Origin: Rickettsiales bacterium | GTDB lineage: Bacteria > Pseudomonadota > Alphaproteobacteria > Rickettsiales > Rickettsiaceae | NCBI GenBank assembly: GCA_947453775.1 | Contig: CANGHM010000024.1 | Coordinates: 1 to 7,412, forward strand | DNA length: 7,412 nucleotides | Direction: 5' to 3' | Shown: positions 1-6,648 of the stretch, one piece after another | Layout of the letters: each line of letters opens with the position of its first letter | Numbering within the stretch: position 1 is the stretch's first letter | Program-made: the position numbers and the translations under genes | Notes under the pieces: model-generated | What the model was told of the DNA's origin: nothing | Database searches by the model: none | The model's input: the letters and a program-made list of their open reading frames with translations, nothing else

Positions 1-1
1 A

Positions 2-706
2 GGCTTAGTAAGAGTTACTTTAAGCTATGAAGATATCGAGCGAACCAGATTTCTTGTGCAGGTGCAAGACTCTGGTATAGGTATCCCTGAAAATGAGTTA
101 AATATTATTTTCTTGCCATTTGTGCAGAGTGCTAAGACCAAAAATACTAATGATGGAACGGGTCTTGGTTTGTCTATTGCTGCTGAAATTATTAATTTAC
201 ATAAAGGAAAAATTTGGGCAACAAATAACTCAGACTCCGGAGCTTCACTTTTTTTTACCCTACCAGTTGATAAAGACTCACTAAATGAATATAATAGGAA
301 TTTGGTTATAGATAAGATTAACACCCTTGGCAAGACAATGATCTTAGACGACGATCAATTGTCTTTAGAGGCTAGTAAAATTATCATTTCTTCTATAGGC
401 TTAAATGTTGTTACTGCTTCTAATATTTCTGAAGCTTGGGAGGTGCTGCAAAGCAATCAAGTATCGTTATTGTTTTTAGATATGATGCTTGAGGATATGT
501 CGGGGATGGAGTTTTTAAAAATTATGCGCACTCAGCCTCAGTATGATGGTGTTAGGGTGATTATAGCAAGTGGCATAGGCAATGCTCATGATATGAAAAG
601 TACTTCTTCGGAATCTGACTTTAGTGCTTCTTTAACTAAGCCTTATAGTAAAAATCAAGCATGGGAGATAATAGTTCTTGTGTATAGTGATTTGCTTGAA
701 GAATGA
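2..706 (+). CDS. Hybrid sensor histidine kinase / response regulator, C-terminal part (5' end outside window)
   Basis: The frame is open from the left edge, so the start, the sensor region and the phosphorylated-histidine (H-box) domain are not visible. The visible 234 residues begin inside a GHKL ATPase domain. G1 box DSGIGIP is at visible residues 23-29, F-box-like FLPF at about 37-40 and G2 box GTGLGLSI at about 52-59. A receiver domain follows at about 112-230, with an acidic cluster DDD (116-118), the likely phospho-acceptor Asp160 (in FLDMM), Ser190 at the usual Thr/Ser position and Lys213 (in TKPY). All catalytic features of a working receiver are present. By family knowledge, such proteins autophosphorylate on His and pass the phosphate to their own receiver, often then to a phosphotransfer protein. 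It ends in TGA, 71 bases before folP. CckA-like or BarA-like identity cannot be decided without the N-terminus. An internal GTG at 56 is only a codon inside the domain, not a credible start. Confidence 0.9.
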   Translation, partial: GLVRVTLSYEDIERTRFLVQVQDSGIGIPENELNIIFLPFVQSAKTKNTNDGTGLGLSIAAEIINLHKGKIWATNNSDSGASLFFTLPVDKDSLNEYNRNLVIDKINTLGKTMILDDDQLSLEASKIIISSIGLNVVTASNISEAWEVLQSNQVSLLFLDMMLEDMSGMEFLKIMRTQPQYDGVRVIIASGIGNAHDMKSTSSESDFSASLTKPYSKNQAWEIIVLVYSDLLEE

Positions 707-750
707 TTTTTTTATCAAGCAATGGTCTTTTGGTGGTGTTAGTTTGATAA
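692..750 (+). other. Competing inverted repeats at the kinase stop codon / folP leader
   Basis: TTGCTTGA at 692-699 is perfectly complementary to TCAAGCAA at 715-722, with a 15-base loop that contains the kinase TGA stop and a run of seven T. The downstream arm can instead pair with a third element: TTATCAA at 713-719 matches TTGATAA at 744-750. The two pairings exclude each other. The T run lies in the loop rather than after the stem, so this is not a standard intrinsic terminator. It could be an RNA processing or stability element, or chance in AT-rich DNA. Confidence 0.35.
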
Positions 751-772
751 GGTAAAATTAATAAAATATATC
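744..772 (+). promoter_or_regulatory. Candidate sigma-70-type promoter for folP
   Basis: TTGATA at 744-749 (four of six bases of the -35 consensus in order, plus the final A) is followed by exactly 17 bases and then TATATC at 767-772. The predicted transcription start would fall at about 779, on or next to the folP GTG codon. That would give an almost leaderless message and fits the absence of a Shine-Dalgarno sequence. The -10 box is imperfect and such matches are common in AT-rich DNA. Confidence 0.3.
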
Positions 773-777
773 TAATA

Positions 778-1647
778 GTGCAAGATCTAAAAGTTTGGGG
801 TATATTAAATATCACTCCTGACTCATTTTCCGATGGTGGTTTACTGTCGGCTACTCAAGAATATATACTTGGCAAGGTCAGTCATATGATAGATTCTGGT
901 GCTGATGTTATTGATATTGGTGCTGAGTCAACCAGGCCAGGGGCTCAGGCAATTAGCTCTAGTCAAGAGTGGGAAAGAATAGGAGAAATATTGCCTTTGG
1001 TGTCAAGCCTAGCTAGATCGCGCGCGGTGCAAATTAGCCTGGATAGTTATCATGCCGATAATGTTGAAAAAGCTTTGCCATATATTGATATTATTAACGA
1101 TGTTAGTGGCTTTGTTTGTCCCAAAATGCTTGGTTTGCTAAAAAGTTCGGGTTTGACGGCTGTGCTCATGCATAATTTAGGTGTTCCTGCAAAGCGCTCT
1201 GTGACAATAAATGAAGGGGTTGATGTAGTAAGTGCTGTGTATGAATGGTTTGACTCTAAAATTGCAGATTTAGTGGATTTTGGAATTAGTGCAAATCAAC
1301 TCATTCTTGATCCGGGGATAGGTTTTGGCAAGACGCAAAAACAGTCGATGGATCTTGTGCGTCAGGTTGATAAATTCAATGATTTTGATTTGCCTGTGCT
1401 TATGGGTCATTCGCGCAAAGGTTTTTTAAGGCAAGGTTCAGCTCCATGCGAAACTGTTGATCTTGATTGGTCCACAGCTATGCTTACTAGCTATTTTTCC
1501 AGTAAGTCTACTAGACATGTTCGCGTGCACAATGTGGCGTTTAATAAAGGATTGCTTAAATTTTACACCTTCCTTAAAAACGATTATCCTTCTTATAATA
1601 ACTGCTTTCTTAGTCATGTTGAAAGCTACTTTGATCTTAAAGAATAA
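778..1647 (+). CDS. folP: Dihydropteroate synthase
   Basis: A 289-residue TIM-barrel enzyme of folate synthesis, cytoplasmic, joining p-aminobenzoate to 6-hydroxymethyl-dihydropterin pyrophosphate. It is the family target of sulfonamides. Both signatures are present: NITPDSFSDGG (11-21) and DIGAESTRPG (46-55). Further family motifs are NDVSGF (107-112), LMHNLG (130-135), DPGIGFGKT (178-186), GHSRKGFL (210-217, with the substrate-binding Ser-Arg-Lys) and RVHNV (249-253, usually RVHDV). Length is near the family norm, with a tail of about 25 residues after the barrel. The GTG start is chosen because the first conserved residues begin only seven codons later and no ATG or TTG precedes it in frame; an in-frame TAA lies at 748-750. 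There is no clear ribosome binding site. No other folate gene is adjacent. It converges on nuoE, with 38 bases between the stop codons and no convincing GC-rich terminator there. Confidence 0.96.
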   Translation: MQDLKVWGILNITPDSFSDGGLLSATQEYILGKVSHMIDSGADVIDIGAESTRPGAQAISSSQEWERIGEILPLVSSLARSRAVQISLDSYHADNVEKALPYIDIINDVSGFVCPKMLGLLKSSGLTAVLMHNLGVPAKRSVTINEGVDVVSAVYEWFDSKIADLVDFGISANQLILDPGIGFGKTQKQSMDLVRQVDKFNDFDLPVLMGHSRKGFLRQGSAPCETVDLDWSTAMLTSYFSSKSTRHVRVHNVAFNKGLLKFYTFLKNDYPSYNNCFLSHVESYFDLKE

Positions 1648-1685
1648 ACAAGCGCCTTTGCACCTAGACTATAGTTAATTGTTTT

Positions 1686-2174
1686 TTAATTTTGCTTTTT
1701 AAGTTCGGTGATGATAGCTAGTGGGTCAAGAGGGCTTTCGTAGTACTGATCTTGTATTTGCACTACGGGTGCTTTAATGCATGCTCCTAGGCAAGCGACT
1801 TCGCTTAAAGTAAATAAATTATCTTGCGTGGTTTGGCCGATTTTGATTTGCAAGATATTTTCAAATTCGGCAACAATGGAGTCAGAACCGCGTAGCCAGC
1901 ATGGGGTTGTGGTGCAAATTTGCACGTGATACTTTCCTACGGGTTTTAGGTTAAACATGCTATAAAAACTAGCTATTTCAATAATTTTCACGTAAGGCAT
2001 CTGTAAAAAACTAGCTACATACTCTAGAGCGCTAGTGCATAGCCACCCGCCTCTTTGTCTTTGAGCTAAGTCTAGCAAGGGTAATACAGCGCTGCGTTTG
2101 TGTTCTTTAGGGTATTTAGCTAATATTTTTTCGGCTTGCTCTAGGTTTGGTGGATTAAAAGAAAAGCTACTCAT
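1686..2174 (-). CDS. nuoE: NADH-quinone oxidoreductase (complex I) subunit E, 24 kDa type
   Basis: A 162-residue thioredoxin-fold [2Fe-2S] subunit of the NADH-oxidising arm of complex I, on the cytoplasmic face of the inner membrane. By family knowledge it carries cluster N1a beside the FMN subunit NuoF. All four cluster ligands are visible: Cys87 and Cys92 (CTTTPC) and Cys128 and Cys132 (CLGAC). The N-terminal helical region (about 1-80) includes YPKEHKRSAVLPLLDLAQRQ (21-40), which matches the family pattern. Length is within the usual bacterial range. It follows nuoD on the same strand after 29 bases, so the two are probably co-transcribed. The ATG is preceded by an A run and no Shine-Dalgarno sequence. 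NuoF is its direct partner but does not follow: the next gene is folP on the other strand. Confidence 0.96.
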   Translation of the reverse strand: MSSFSFNPPNLEQAEKILAKYPKEHKRSAVLPLLDLAQRQRGGWLCTSALEYVASFLQMPYVKIIEIASFYSMFNLKPVGKYHVQICTTTPCWLRGSDSIVAEFENILQIKIGQTTQDNLFTLSEVACLGACIKAPVVQIQDQYYESPLDPLAIITELKKQN

Positions 2175-2203
2175 TTTTTTACTATGTGCTTAATGTGTTA
2201 AAT

Positions 2204-3391
2204 TTATCGGTCTATTTCTCCAAAAACTATATCTAAGCTTGAAATTATGGTAACAATATCGGCCATAAGGTGCTTTTTGCTCATAAAGTCTAAAGCTTGC
2301 AAATGGGAAAATCCTGGTGCTTTTATTCTGCAGCGATATGGCTTGTTTGAACCATCTGCATAAAGATAAACGCCAAACTCACCCTTGGGTGCTTCAACTG
2401 CAGCATAAGTTTGCCCTTCGGGCACGCTATATCCTTCTGTGTATAGTTTAAAATGTGCAATGAGCCCTTCCATGGTAGCATGCATATCTTTTCTTTTGGG
2501 CGGTGAAATGGTGGGGTCTTGGGTTTTAATTGCCCCTTGAGGTATTTGCCTTATGCACTGGTCAATGATCTTTATTGACTGATACATTTCTTCGACCCTA
2601 ATTAGGTACCTATCGTAGCAATCGCCATTTTTGCCCACTGGTACCATAAAATCTAATTTATCGTATATTTCATAGCTTTGATTTTTGCGTATGTCCCAAG
2701 CGATGCCTGAGCCCCTTAGCATTGGTCCTGAAAAGCCTAAATCCATCGCTTCTTTTGCGCTTACTATACCAATATCAACAAGGCGTTGTTTCCAGATGCG
2801 ATTCTCAGTTAAAAGGGTTTGCGCATCGTCTAATACACTAGGAAATTGAGCAATAAATTCAGCTATATCGCTGAGCAAATCATCTGGTAAATCTTGAGCA
2901 ACTCCGCCGGGGCGAAAATAATTTGCATGCATTCTAGATCCGCTAACTCTTTCATAAAAACCCATGATTTTTTCCCTCTCTTCAAACAGCCATAGTAGTG
3001 GGGTCGTTGCACCAAGGTCTAAAGCTTGCGTGGTAATGTTTAAAGTGTGGTTTAGTATGCGGGTTAGTTCGGCAAAAATGACTCTAATGTACTTAGCCCT
3101 TAAGGGTACTTGGCAATTTAGCAACACCTCTACTGCAATCGCAAAAGCATGTTCTTGCGACATCGGGCAGACATAGTCTAGTCGGTCGAAATATGGTATT
3201 GCCTGTAGGTAGGTTTTGTGTTCAATCAGTTTTTCTGTGCCTCGATGCAGAAGGCCTATATGGGGAGTGGCTTTATTTATTACCTCGCCGTCCATCTCAA
3301 GAATTAGCCTTAAAACCCCATGGGCTGCAGGGTGTTGGGGGCCAAAATTTAAAATCATATCTTTGATAGTTAGATCTTTTTCTTTTGTCAT
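2204..3391 (-). CDS. nuoD: NADH-quinone oxidoreductase (complex I) subunit D, 49 kDa type
   Basis: A 395-residue subunit of the peripheral arm of complex I, related to the large subunit of [NiFe] hydrogenases. With NuoB it forms the quinone-reduction site at the membrane interface. The N-terminus carries [11 protein letters not shown] (15-25). By alignment from memory, His24 and Tyr73 (in FDRLDY) match the quinone-site His38 and Tyr87 of Thermus Nqo4. Other conserved blocks are [14 protein letters not shown] (44-57), [14 protein letters not shown] (127-140), [13 protein letters not shown] (151-163) and the C-terminal end [11 protein letters not shown]. The hydrogenase-type metal cysteines are absent, as expected. 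It is full length for the family and very close to the Rickettsia form as I recall it. The ATG at 3391 starts four to five codons before the first conserved stretch. No clear ribosome binding site is seen. It lies 76 bases downstream of fieF and 29 bases upstream of nuoE; nuoA, B and C are not next to it. Confidence 0.98.
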   Translation of the reverse strand: MTKEKDLTIKDMILNFGPQHPAAHGVLRLILEMDGEVINKATPHIGLLHRGTEKLIEHKTYLQAIPYFDRLDYVCPMSQEHAFAIAVEVLLNCQVPLRAKYIRVIFAELTRILNHTLNITTQALDLGATTPLLWLFEEREKIMGFYERVSGSRMHANYFRPGGVAQDLPDDLLSDIAEFIAQFPSVLDDAQTLLTENRIWKQRLVDIGIVSAKEAMDLGFSGPMLRGSGIAWDIRKNQSYEIYDKLDFMVPVGKNGDCYDRYLIRVEEMYQSIKIIDQCIRQIPQGAIKTQDPTISPPKRKDMHATMEGLIAHFKLYTEGYSVPEGQTYAAVEAPKGEFGVYLYADGSNKPYRCRIKAPGFSHLQALDFMSKKHLMADIVTIISSLDIVFGEIDR

Positions 3392-3421
3392 CTAAGGTAT
3401 ATTTATTAGAATATACTTTGC

Positions 3422-3451
3422 ATTATAACAAGAGCTTCAAAGTTCTAATAA
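3422..3451 (-). promoter_or_regulatory. Candidate promoter for nuoD-nuoE
   Basis: On the minus strand a consensus TATAAT (3427 down to 3422) lies about 30 bases before the nuoD start codon, which would give a leader of roughly 25 bases. Upstream by 18 bases is TTATTA (3451 to 3446), a poor -35 match. The box sits in the fieF-nuoD spacer, so nuoDE could be expressed independently of fieF. No intrinsic terminator for fieF is apparent in the same spacer, so read-through is also possible. Confidence 0.35.
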
Positions 3452-3467
3452 GCAAAGAGCTAAAAGT

Positions 3468-4361
3468 TTAAGCAATATTTTCTCTGTGTTCAATTTTTTT
3501 ATCATGCCCGATTGGGTCTTGGTGAATTATCACCTCGCCGTTAGGAAATGCTTCTAGTAAATTATGAGTAAGATTTTCACTTATTGTGTGAGCTTCAATT
3601 AGGCTGATGTGAGGATCTAGATCAATATGCATCTGAATAAAAGCTTTATCGCCTGCATACCTGGTTTTCATATCGTGGACTCCTAAAATCGCAGTATCAT
3701 TTTTTATTATTTTAAAGACTATTGCCTTATCTTTAGCTGTGAATTCTGCGTCTATTAGGTTGCCGATAGAGTGTTTTAAAAGATCATATGCTGCATACAT
3801 GATGTAAAAAGATATCAATATACCAAATATACCGTCTAAATAAGCATAATAATTTGAGCCTATAATAGAGATTATTACGCCAAAATTACTTAATAAATCT
3901 GATAAATAGTGTGCTCGGTCTGATCTTATGATGCTAGATTGGGTTTTTTTAATTACGTAACTTTGATACAAAACTAAAGCGACACATATGCTTGAGCACA
4001 ATATCATGCTTAAAATTCCTTGCTCGTAATTTTGTATATGCTGTTTGGATAATAGTTTTTTTATAGAAATAAATAATGTAAAACCTCCGGAAGATATAAA
4101 AAAAATTGATTGTGCAAAAATGGCTAAATCTTGGACTTTATTATGGCCAAAACGATGCTTTTCATCTGGTGGGGATAACGCGATTTGAATAGCTATGGCG
4201 TTTAAAATTGAGCTTGTAACGTCAAGTAATGAGTCTATAAGTGATGCAAAAAGCGATATGGACTGGGAGTTTGCCCATCCAAGGGCTTTGATGAGAAAAA
4301 TTATCACACCAGTTGCTACCGATACATACGATGCGTTTTTAATTAGCTGATTTTGTTCCAT
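3468..4361 (-). CDS. fieF: Cation diffusion facilitator transporter (FieF/YiiP type)
   Basis: A 297-residue inner-membrane metal/proton antiporter, probably exporting Zn(II) and/or Fe(II). The sequence follows E. coli YiiP/FieF along its whole length. The transport site is intact: Asp43 and Asp47 (DSLLD) and His151 and Asp155 (HYLSD). Residues matching the YiiP loop site are Asp66, His69 and His73 (DEKHRFGH). The cytoplasmic domain has the family's metal ligands at His229, His245, His258, His280 and Asp282 (HQDP). About six hydrophobic segments occupy residues 10-200, followed by the soluble domain (about 205-285) that mediates dimerisation in YiiP. The start is supported by its alignment position and by a weak purine-rich AAGAGA about 5 bases upstream. 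It is the first gene of the minus-strand block and is divergent from rimP. The metal cannot be assigned from sequence: the motifs fit zinc and iron exporters equally. Confidence 0.93.
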   Translation of the reverse strand: MEQNQLIKNASYVSVATGVIIFLIKALGWANSQSISLFASLIDSLLDVTSSILNAIAIQIALSPPDEKHRFGHNKVQDLAIFAQSIFFISSGGFTLFISIKKLLSKQHIQNYEQGILSMILCSSICVALVLYQSYVIKKTQSSIIRSDRAHYLSDLLSNFGVIISIIGSNYYAYLDGIFGILISFYIMYAAYDLLKHSIGNLIDAEFTAKDKAIVFKIIKNDTAILGVHDMKTRYAGDKAFIQMHIDLDPHISLIEAHTISENLTHNLLEAFPNGEVIIHQDPIGHDKKIEHRENIA

Positions 4362-4390
4362 ATGTCTCTTAGTTCATTAGGTTTTTTCAG

Positions 4391-4417
4391 AGTATAATAT
4401 ATAATGAAAAAAGACAA
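4391..4417 (-). promoter_or_regulatory. Candidate promoter for fieF
   Basis: On the minus strand TTGTCT (4417 to 4412) is followed after 15 bases by TATACT (4396 to 4391). The predicted start would leave a leader of about 20-25 bases before the ATG at 4361. The spacer is shorter than the ideal 17 bases and the area is very AT-rich, with another TATAAT on the plus strand at 4393-4398, so the assignment is tentative. Confidence 0.3.
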
Positions 4418-4455
4418 ATTATTTTAAATGAGGGGCGCTCAAAATACGAACATAG

Positions 4456-4576
4456 TTTGCATTATAATTAGTGTAATTCATTGTGCTTACCGTATGGTAT
4501 AAATTATCCATTAATGAAGCTGGGTTTTTTGGTGGGGGTTGGTAAGGGAGATAATTTTTCGCCCCCAGGCTATAAT
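4456..4576 (+). promoter_or_regulatory. Leader region of the rimP-nusA-infB operon, three candidate -10 boxes
   Basis: Three plus-strand -10-like boxes precede rimP. TATAAT at 4463-4468 lies inside the palindrome ATTATAAT, so it reads as a -10 box in both directions. TATAAA at 4498-4503 has an extended-10 TGG in front. TATAAT at 4571-4576 is only 14 bases before the ATG and would give a near-leaderless message. None has a good -35 hexamer at standard spacing. In E. coli this operon begins with a tRNA gene (metY); nothing resembling a tRNA is visible here. The rest of the 229-base gap (4362-4590) holds the fieF promoter candidate and the G-rich element, and no credible gene. Confidence 0.3.
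4518..4571 (+). other. G-rich element with complementary C5 run in front of rimP
   Basis: TGGGGG at 4533-4538 can pair with CCCCCA at 4562-4567 (6 bp, 23-base loop). Alternatively AGCTGGG at 4518-4524 can pair with CCCAGGCT at 4564-4571 with one bulged G. The stretch 4522-4548 also has four to five G runs separated by short T-rich spacers, enough for a two-layer G-quadruplex on paper. Such GC-rich runs stand out in this AT-rich spacer. No T run follows the stem directly in the manner of a terminator. Confidence 0.35.
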
Positions 4577-4590
4577 ATTTTTATTTATCT

Positions 4591-5106
4591 ATGCAATTTT
4601 CTGATATTGAAACTAAAATTTTTGATTTAATAAATTCTACCATCGATTTACTGGGTCTAGATCTGGTTTTGGTAAAATTGGTTAATGAAGGTGGCAAAAC
4701 TTTGCAGATTGTCATTGATGGCAAGGACAATGCTAAAGTGACAATCGATGATTGTTATAAGGTAAGTAAAGCGATAGCCCCAGTGCTTGATGTAGAAGAC
4801 CTGATCGATAGTAAATATTTACTTGAGGTATCTTCGGCCGGAGTTGAGCGCCCCTTAGTGCGAGAAAAAGATTATGTAAAGTGTGTTGGTAATGTTATTT
4901 TGGTCAAACTCCAAACTCCATTAGACGATCGCAAGAAATATAAAGGTAAATTGTTGGATTTTAAGGATAATAATATTATTCTTGAAGTAGAGTATAAAAA
5001 TGATGGCCAAACGAATTTTTTAAATAAAGTCATACCTTTAGATTTTGTGAAAACTGCTAATGTAGTGATGACTGAGGAAATGTTTAGGGCTATTTTAAAA
5101 GGTTAA
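4591..5106 (+). CDS. rimP: Ribosome maturation factor RimP
   Basis: A 171-residue cytoplasmic protein required for assembly of the 30S subunit. The N-terminal alpha/beta domain (about 1-88) ends with the family signature LEVSSAGVERPL (78-89), close to the usual LEVSSPGLDRPL. A C-terminal SH3-like barrel follows at about 91-158. Length is typical. The ATG at 4591 puts the first helix (IETKIFDLINSTID) at the usual place. The upstream sequence is almost all A and T, with no Shine-Dalgarno motif. It is the first gene of a plus-strand cluster, with nusA 17 bases downstream, the classic arrangement. The Ala in place of Pro within the signature is a mild variation. Confidence 0.95.
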   Translation: MQFSDIETKIFDLINSTIDLLGLDLVLVKLVNEGGKTLQIVIDGKDNAKVTIDDCYKVSKAIAPVLDVEDLIDSKYLLEVSSAGVERPLVREKDYVKCVGNVILVKLQTPLDDRKKYKGKLLDFKDNNIILEVEYKNDGQTNFLNKVIPLDFVKTANVVMTEEMFRAILKG

Positions 5107-5123
5107 AAATATACAAGATTATT

Positions 5124-6614
5124 ATGAGTAGTAACGAGATAGTGAGTATAGTAGATGCTTTATCCAGGGATAAAGGCATACCCAAGGAGCAGCTGCTGGT
5201 AGATGTGGAAAAAGCCATTGAGGATGTTGGTAAGAGAAAGTATGGATCTGCTAACATGATCAAGGCAAAATTGGATCGCAGAACTGGAGAAATAATGTTG
5301 TTTAGAGTGCTTTTGGTTGTTGATCAAGTGCAAGACTATATGAATGAAATATCTTTAGCTGATGCGCAAAAACAACAGCCTGGTGTTGTTATAGGAGATA
5401 GTTACCACGACATGCTTCCTCCGATTGACTTAGGCAGAAGTGAGGCGATGATGGTGCGCACCTCTATTAATTCATCTGTTAAAAAAGCCGAAAGACAAAG
5501 AGAGTACGAGGAATTTCTAGGTAAAGTTGGTCAGCTTATAATTGGAGTAGTAAAACGCGTTGAGTATGGGCATATTATTATCGATTTGGGTAGGGCTGAA
5601 GGTCTGCTGAAAAAAGATCAGCTAACCTTTAGTGATCGCTTTAAGATCGGAGATAGGGTTAGGTCATATATATACGACGTGCGTAGGGAAGATTTTGGCT
5701 CACAAATATTTTTGTCAAGGACTCATGAGCAAATGATTGCCAAGCTATTTGAAATTGAGGTGCCAGAGATAAGCGATGGTATTGTAAAAATTAAAGCTAT
5801 TGCGCGGGATGCTGGCTCTAAATCAAAAATTGCAGTATTTGGGATCGATTCAGGTGTGGATCCTGTTGCAGCTTGCGTTGGCATGAGGGGCACCAGGGTC
5901 AAGTCTATTATGGCTGAGCTTGGAGGTGAAAAGATAGATGTTTTTGCTTGGCATATCGATAGTGGTAAATATCTTTTAAATGCACTGGGTTTAAGTAGCA
6001 CTAGCGCAAAGGTCATAATCGATCATGCTACTAAGAAAGCTACGGTGCTTGTTAATCCTGAAGATTTGAGTTCAGCTATTGGTAGAGGTGGGCAAAACGT
6101 AAAATTAGCCTCCAAAATTACCCAGCTAAATATAGAAGTACTTACTGAAGAAGTTCAATCTAAGCGCAGATTAGATGAGTTTTATAACGTTAGTGGTCAG
6201 CTGATCGAAGAGTTGGATTTAGATGAGACTTTAGCGCAATTTTTGGTGGCTAAGGGGTTTAATTCAGTTGCGCAAATAGCTAATACCCCCCATGAGGATT
6301 TGCTGCAAATTGAAGGGTTCGATGAGGAATTAGCTACCGAGTTACTTGATAGGGCTAAAGAAATTTGTAATACCAACAACGAGCAAATCTTTAAAAAATT
6401 TGAGCAGCTTGGAGTTGAGCAGGATTTAATAGATATGCTCAATTTTATTAGCTTTGATTATCTGCTGATTATGGCTCAAAAAGGTATTAAGAGTATAGAA
6501 GATTTAGCATCTTGCAGCCCCGATGATATCAAAAAAATGGTTCCTGATATAGCCCTTTCGCAGGAAGATATGCTAGCTATAATAGATGAAGCAAAAGCTA
6601 AAATTGCACATTAA
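5124..6614 (+). CDS. nusA: Transcription termination/antitermination factor NusA
   Basis: A 496-residue RNA-polymerase-associated factor that modulates pausing, intrinsic and Rho-dependent termination, and rRNA antitermination. Domains in order: N-terminal RNAP-binding domain (about 1-130); S1 domain (about 133-200, GVVKRVEYGHIIIDLGRAEG at 141-160); KH1 (about 200-278, GMRG loop at 253-256 within DPVAACVGMRG); KH2 (about 280-345, GRGG loop at 320-323 within AIGRGGQNVKLAS); then two helix-hairpin-helix acidic repeats (about 364-413 and 430-494). The two C-terminal repeats and total length match the E. coli layout. It starts 17 bases after the rimP stop, with no clear ribosome binding site, so the two genes are surely co-transcribed. 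infB follows after 64 bases, and there is no ylxR-type gene between them as in many other alphaproteobacteria. Confidence 0.98.
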   Translation: MSSNEIVSIVDALSRDKGIPKEQLLVDVEKAIEDVGKRKYGSANMIKAKLDRRTGEIMLFRVLLVVDQVQDYMNEISLADAQKQQPGVVIGDSYHDMLPPIDLGRSEAMMVRTSINSSVKKAERQREYEEFLGKVGQLIIGVVKRVEYGHIIIDLGRAEGLLKKDQLTFSDRFKIGDRVRSYIYDVRREDFGSQIFLSRTHEQMIAKLFEIEVPEISDGIVKIKAIARDAGSKSKIAVFGIDSGVDPVAACVGMRGTRVKSIMAELGGEKIDVFAWHIDSGKYLLNALGLSSTSAKVIIDHATKKATVLVNPEDLSSAIGRGGQNVKLASKITQLNIEVLTEEVQSKRRLDEFYNVSGQLIEELDLDETLAQFLVAKGFNSVAQIANTPHEDLLQIEGFDEELATELLDRAKEICNTNNEQIFKKFEQLGVEQDLIDMLNFISFDYLLIMAQKGIKSIEDLASCSPDDIKKMVPDIALSQEDMLAIIDEAKAKIAH

Positions 6615-6629
6615 AAAGAGTTTTCGCGG

Positions 6630-6648
6630 GTGTTTAATGATTAAACAT
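6630..6648. repeat. Palindrome between nusA and infB
   Basis: TGTTTAA (6631-6637) and TTAAACA (6641-6647) are perfectly complementary around a TGA loop; the next outward pair (6630 G with 6648 T) could form G-U in RNA. The element begins 16 bases after the nusA stop and ends about 30 bases before the infB ATG. No T run follows, so it is not an intrinsic terminator. It could be a transcript-processing or stability hairpin, or a protein-binding site. Confidence 0.45.

Noticed and set aside
25..333. Open frame of about 100 codons on the minus strand opposite the kinase
   Set aside because: It lies entirely over conserved ATPase-domain codons on the plus strand and has no family-like sequence.
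1457..1678. Open frame on the plus strand overlapping the end of folP
   Set aside because: It is a shifted frame over the conserved folP C-terminus, and its translation resembles no protein I know.
1648..1685. Bidirectional terminator between the convergent folP and nuoE genes
   Set aside because: T and A runs are present, but I could not find a GC-containing stem next to them. The location is right but the structure is not visible.
2964..3176. Plus-strand open frame opposite nuoD
   Set aside because: It covers highly conserved nuoD codons and is best explained as a shadow of that gene.
4428..4502. Possible 24-residue peptide (ATG at 4428, TAA at 4500) in the fieF-rimP spacer
   Set aside because: There is no ribosome binding site, it is very short, and it runs through the promoter-like boxes. 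Length alone is compatible with chance.
4362..4590. tRNA gene in front of rimP, as in E. coli
   Set aside because: No cloverleaf arms, T-loop consensus or acceptor-stem pairing could be recognised in this spacer.
5723..6442. Two minus-strand open frames opposite nusA (5723-6016 and 6197-6442)
   Set aside because: Both overlap the KH and C-terminal repeats of nusA. Their Ser/Leu-rich translation is typical of antisense shadows.
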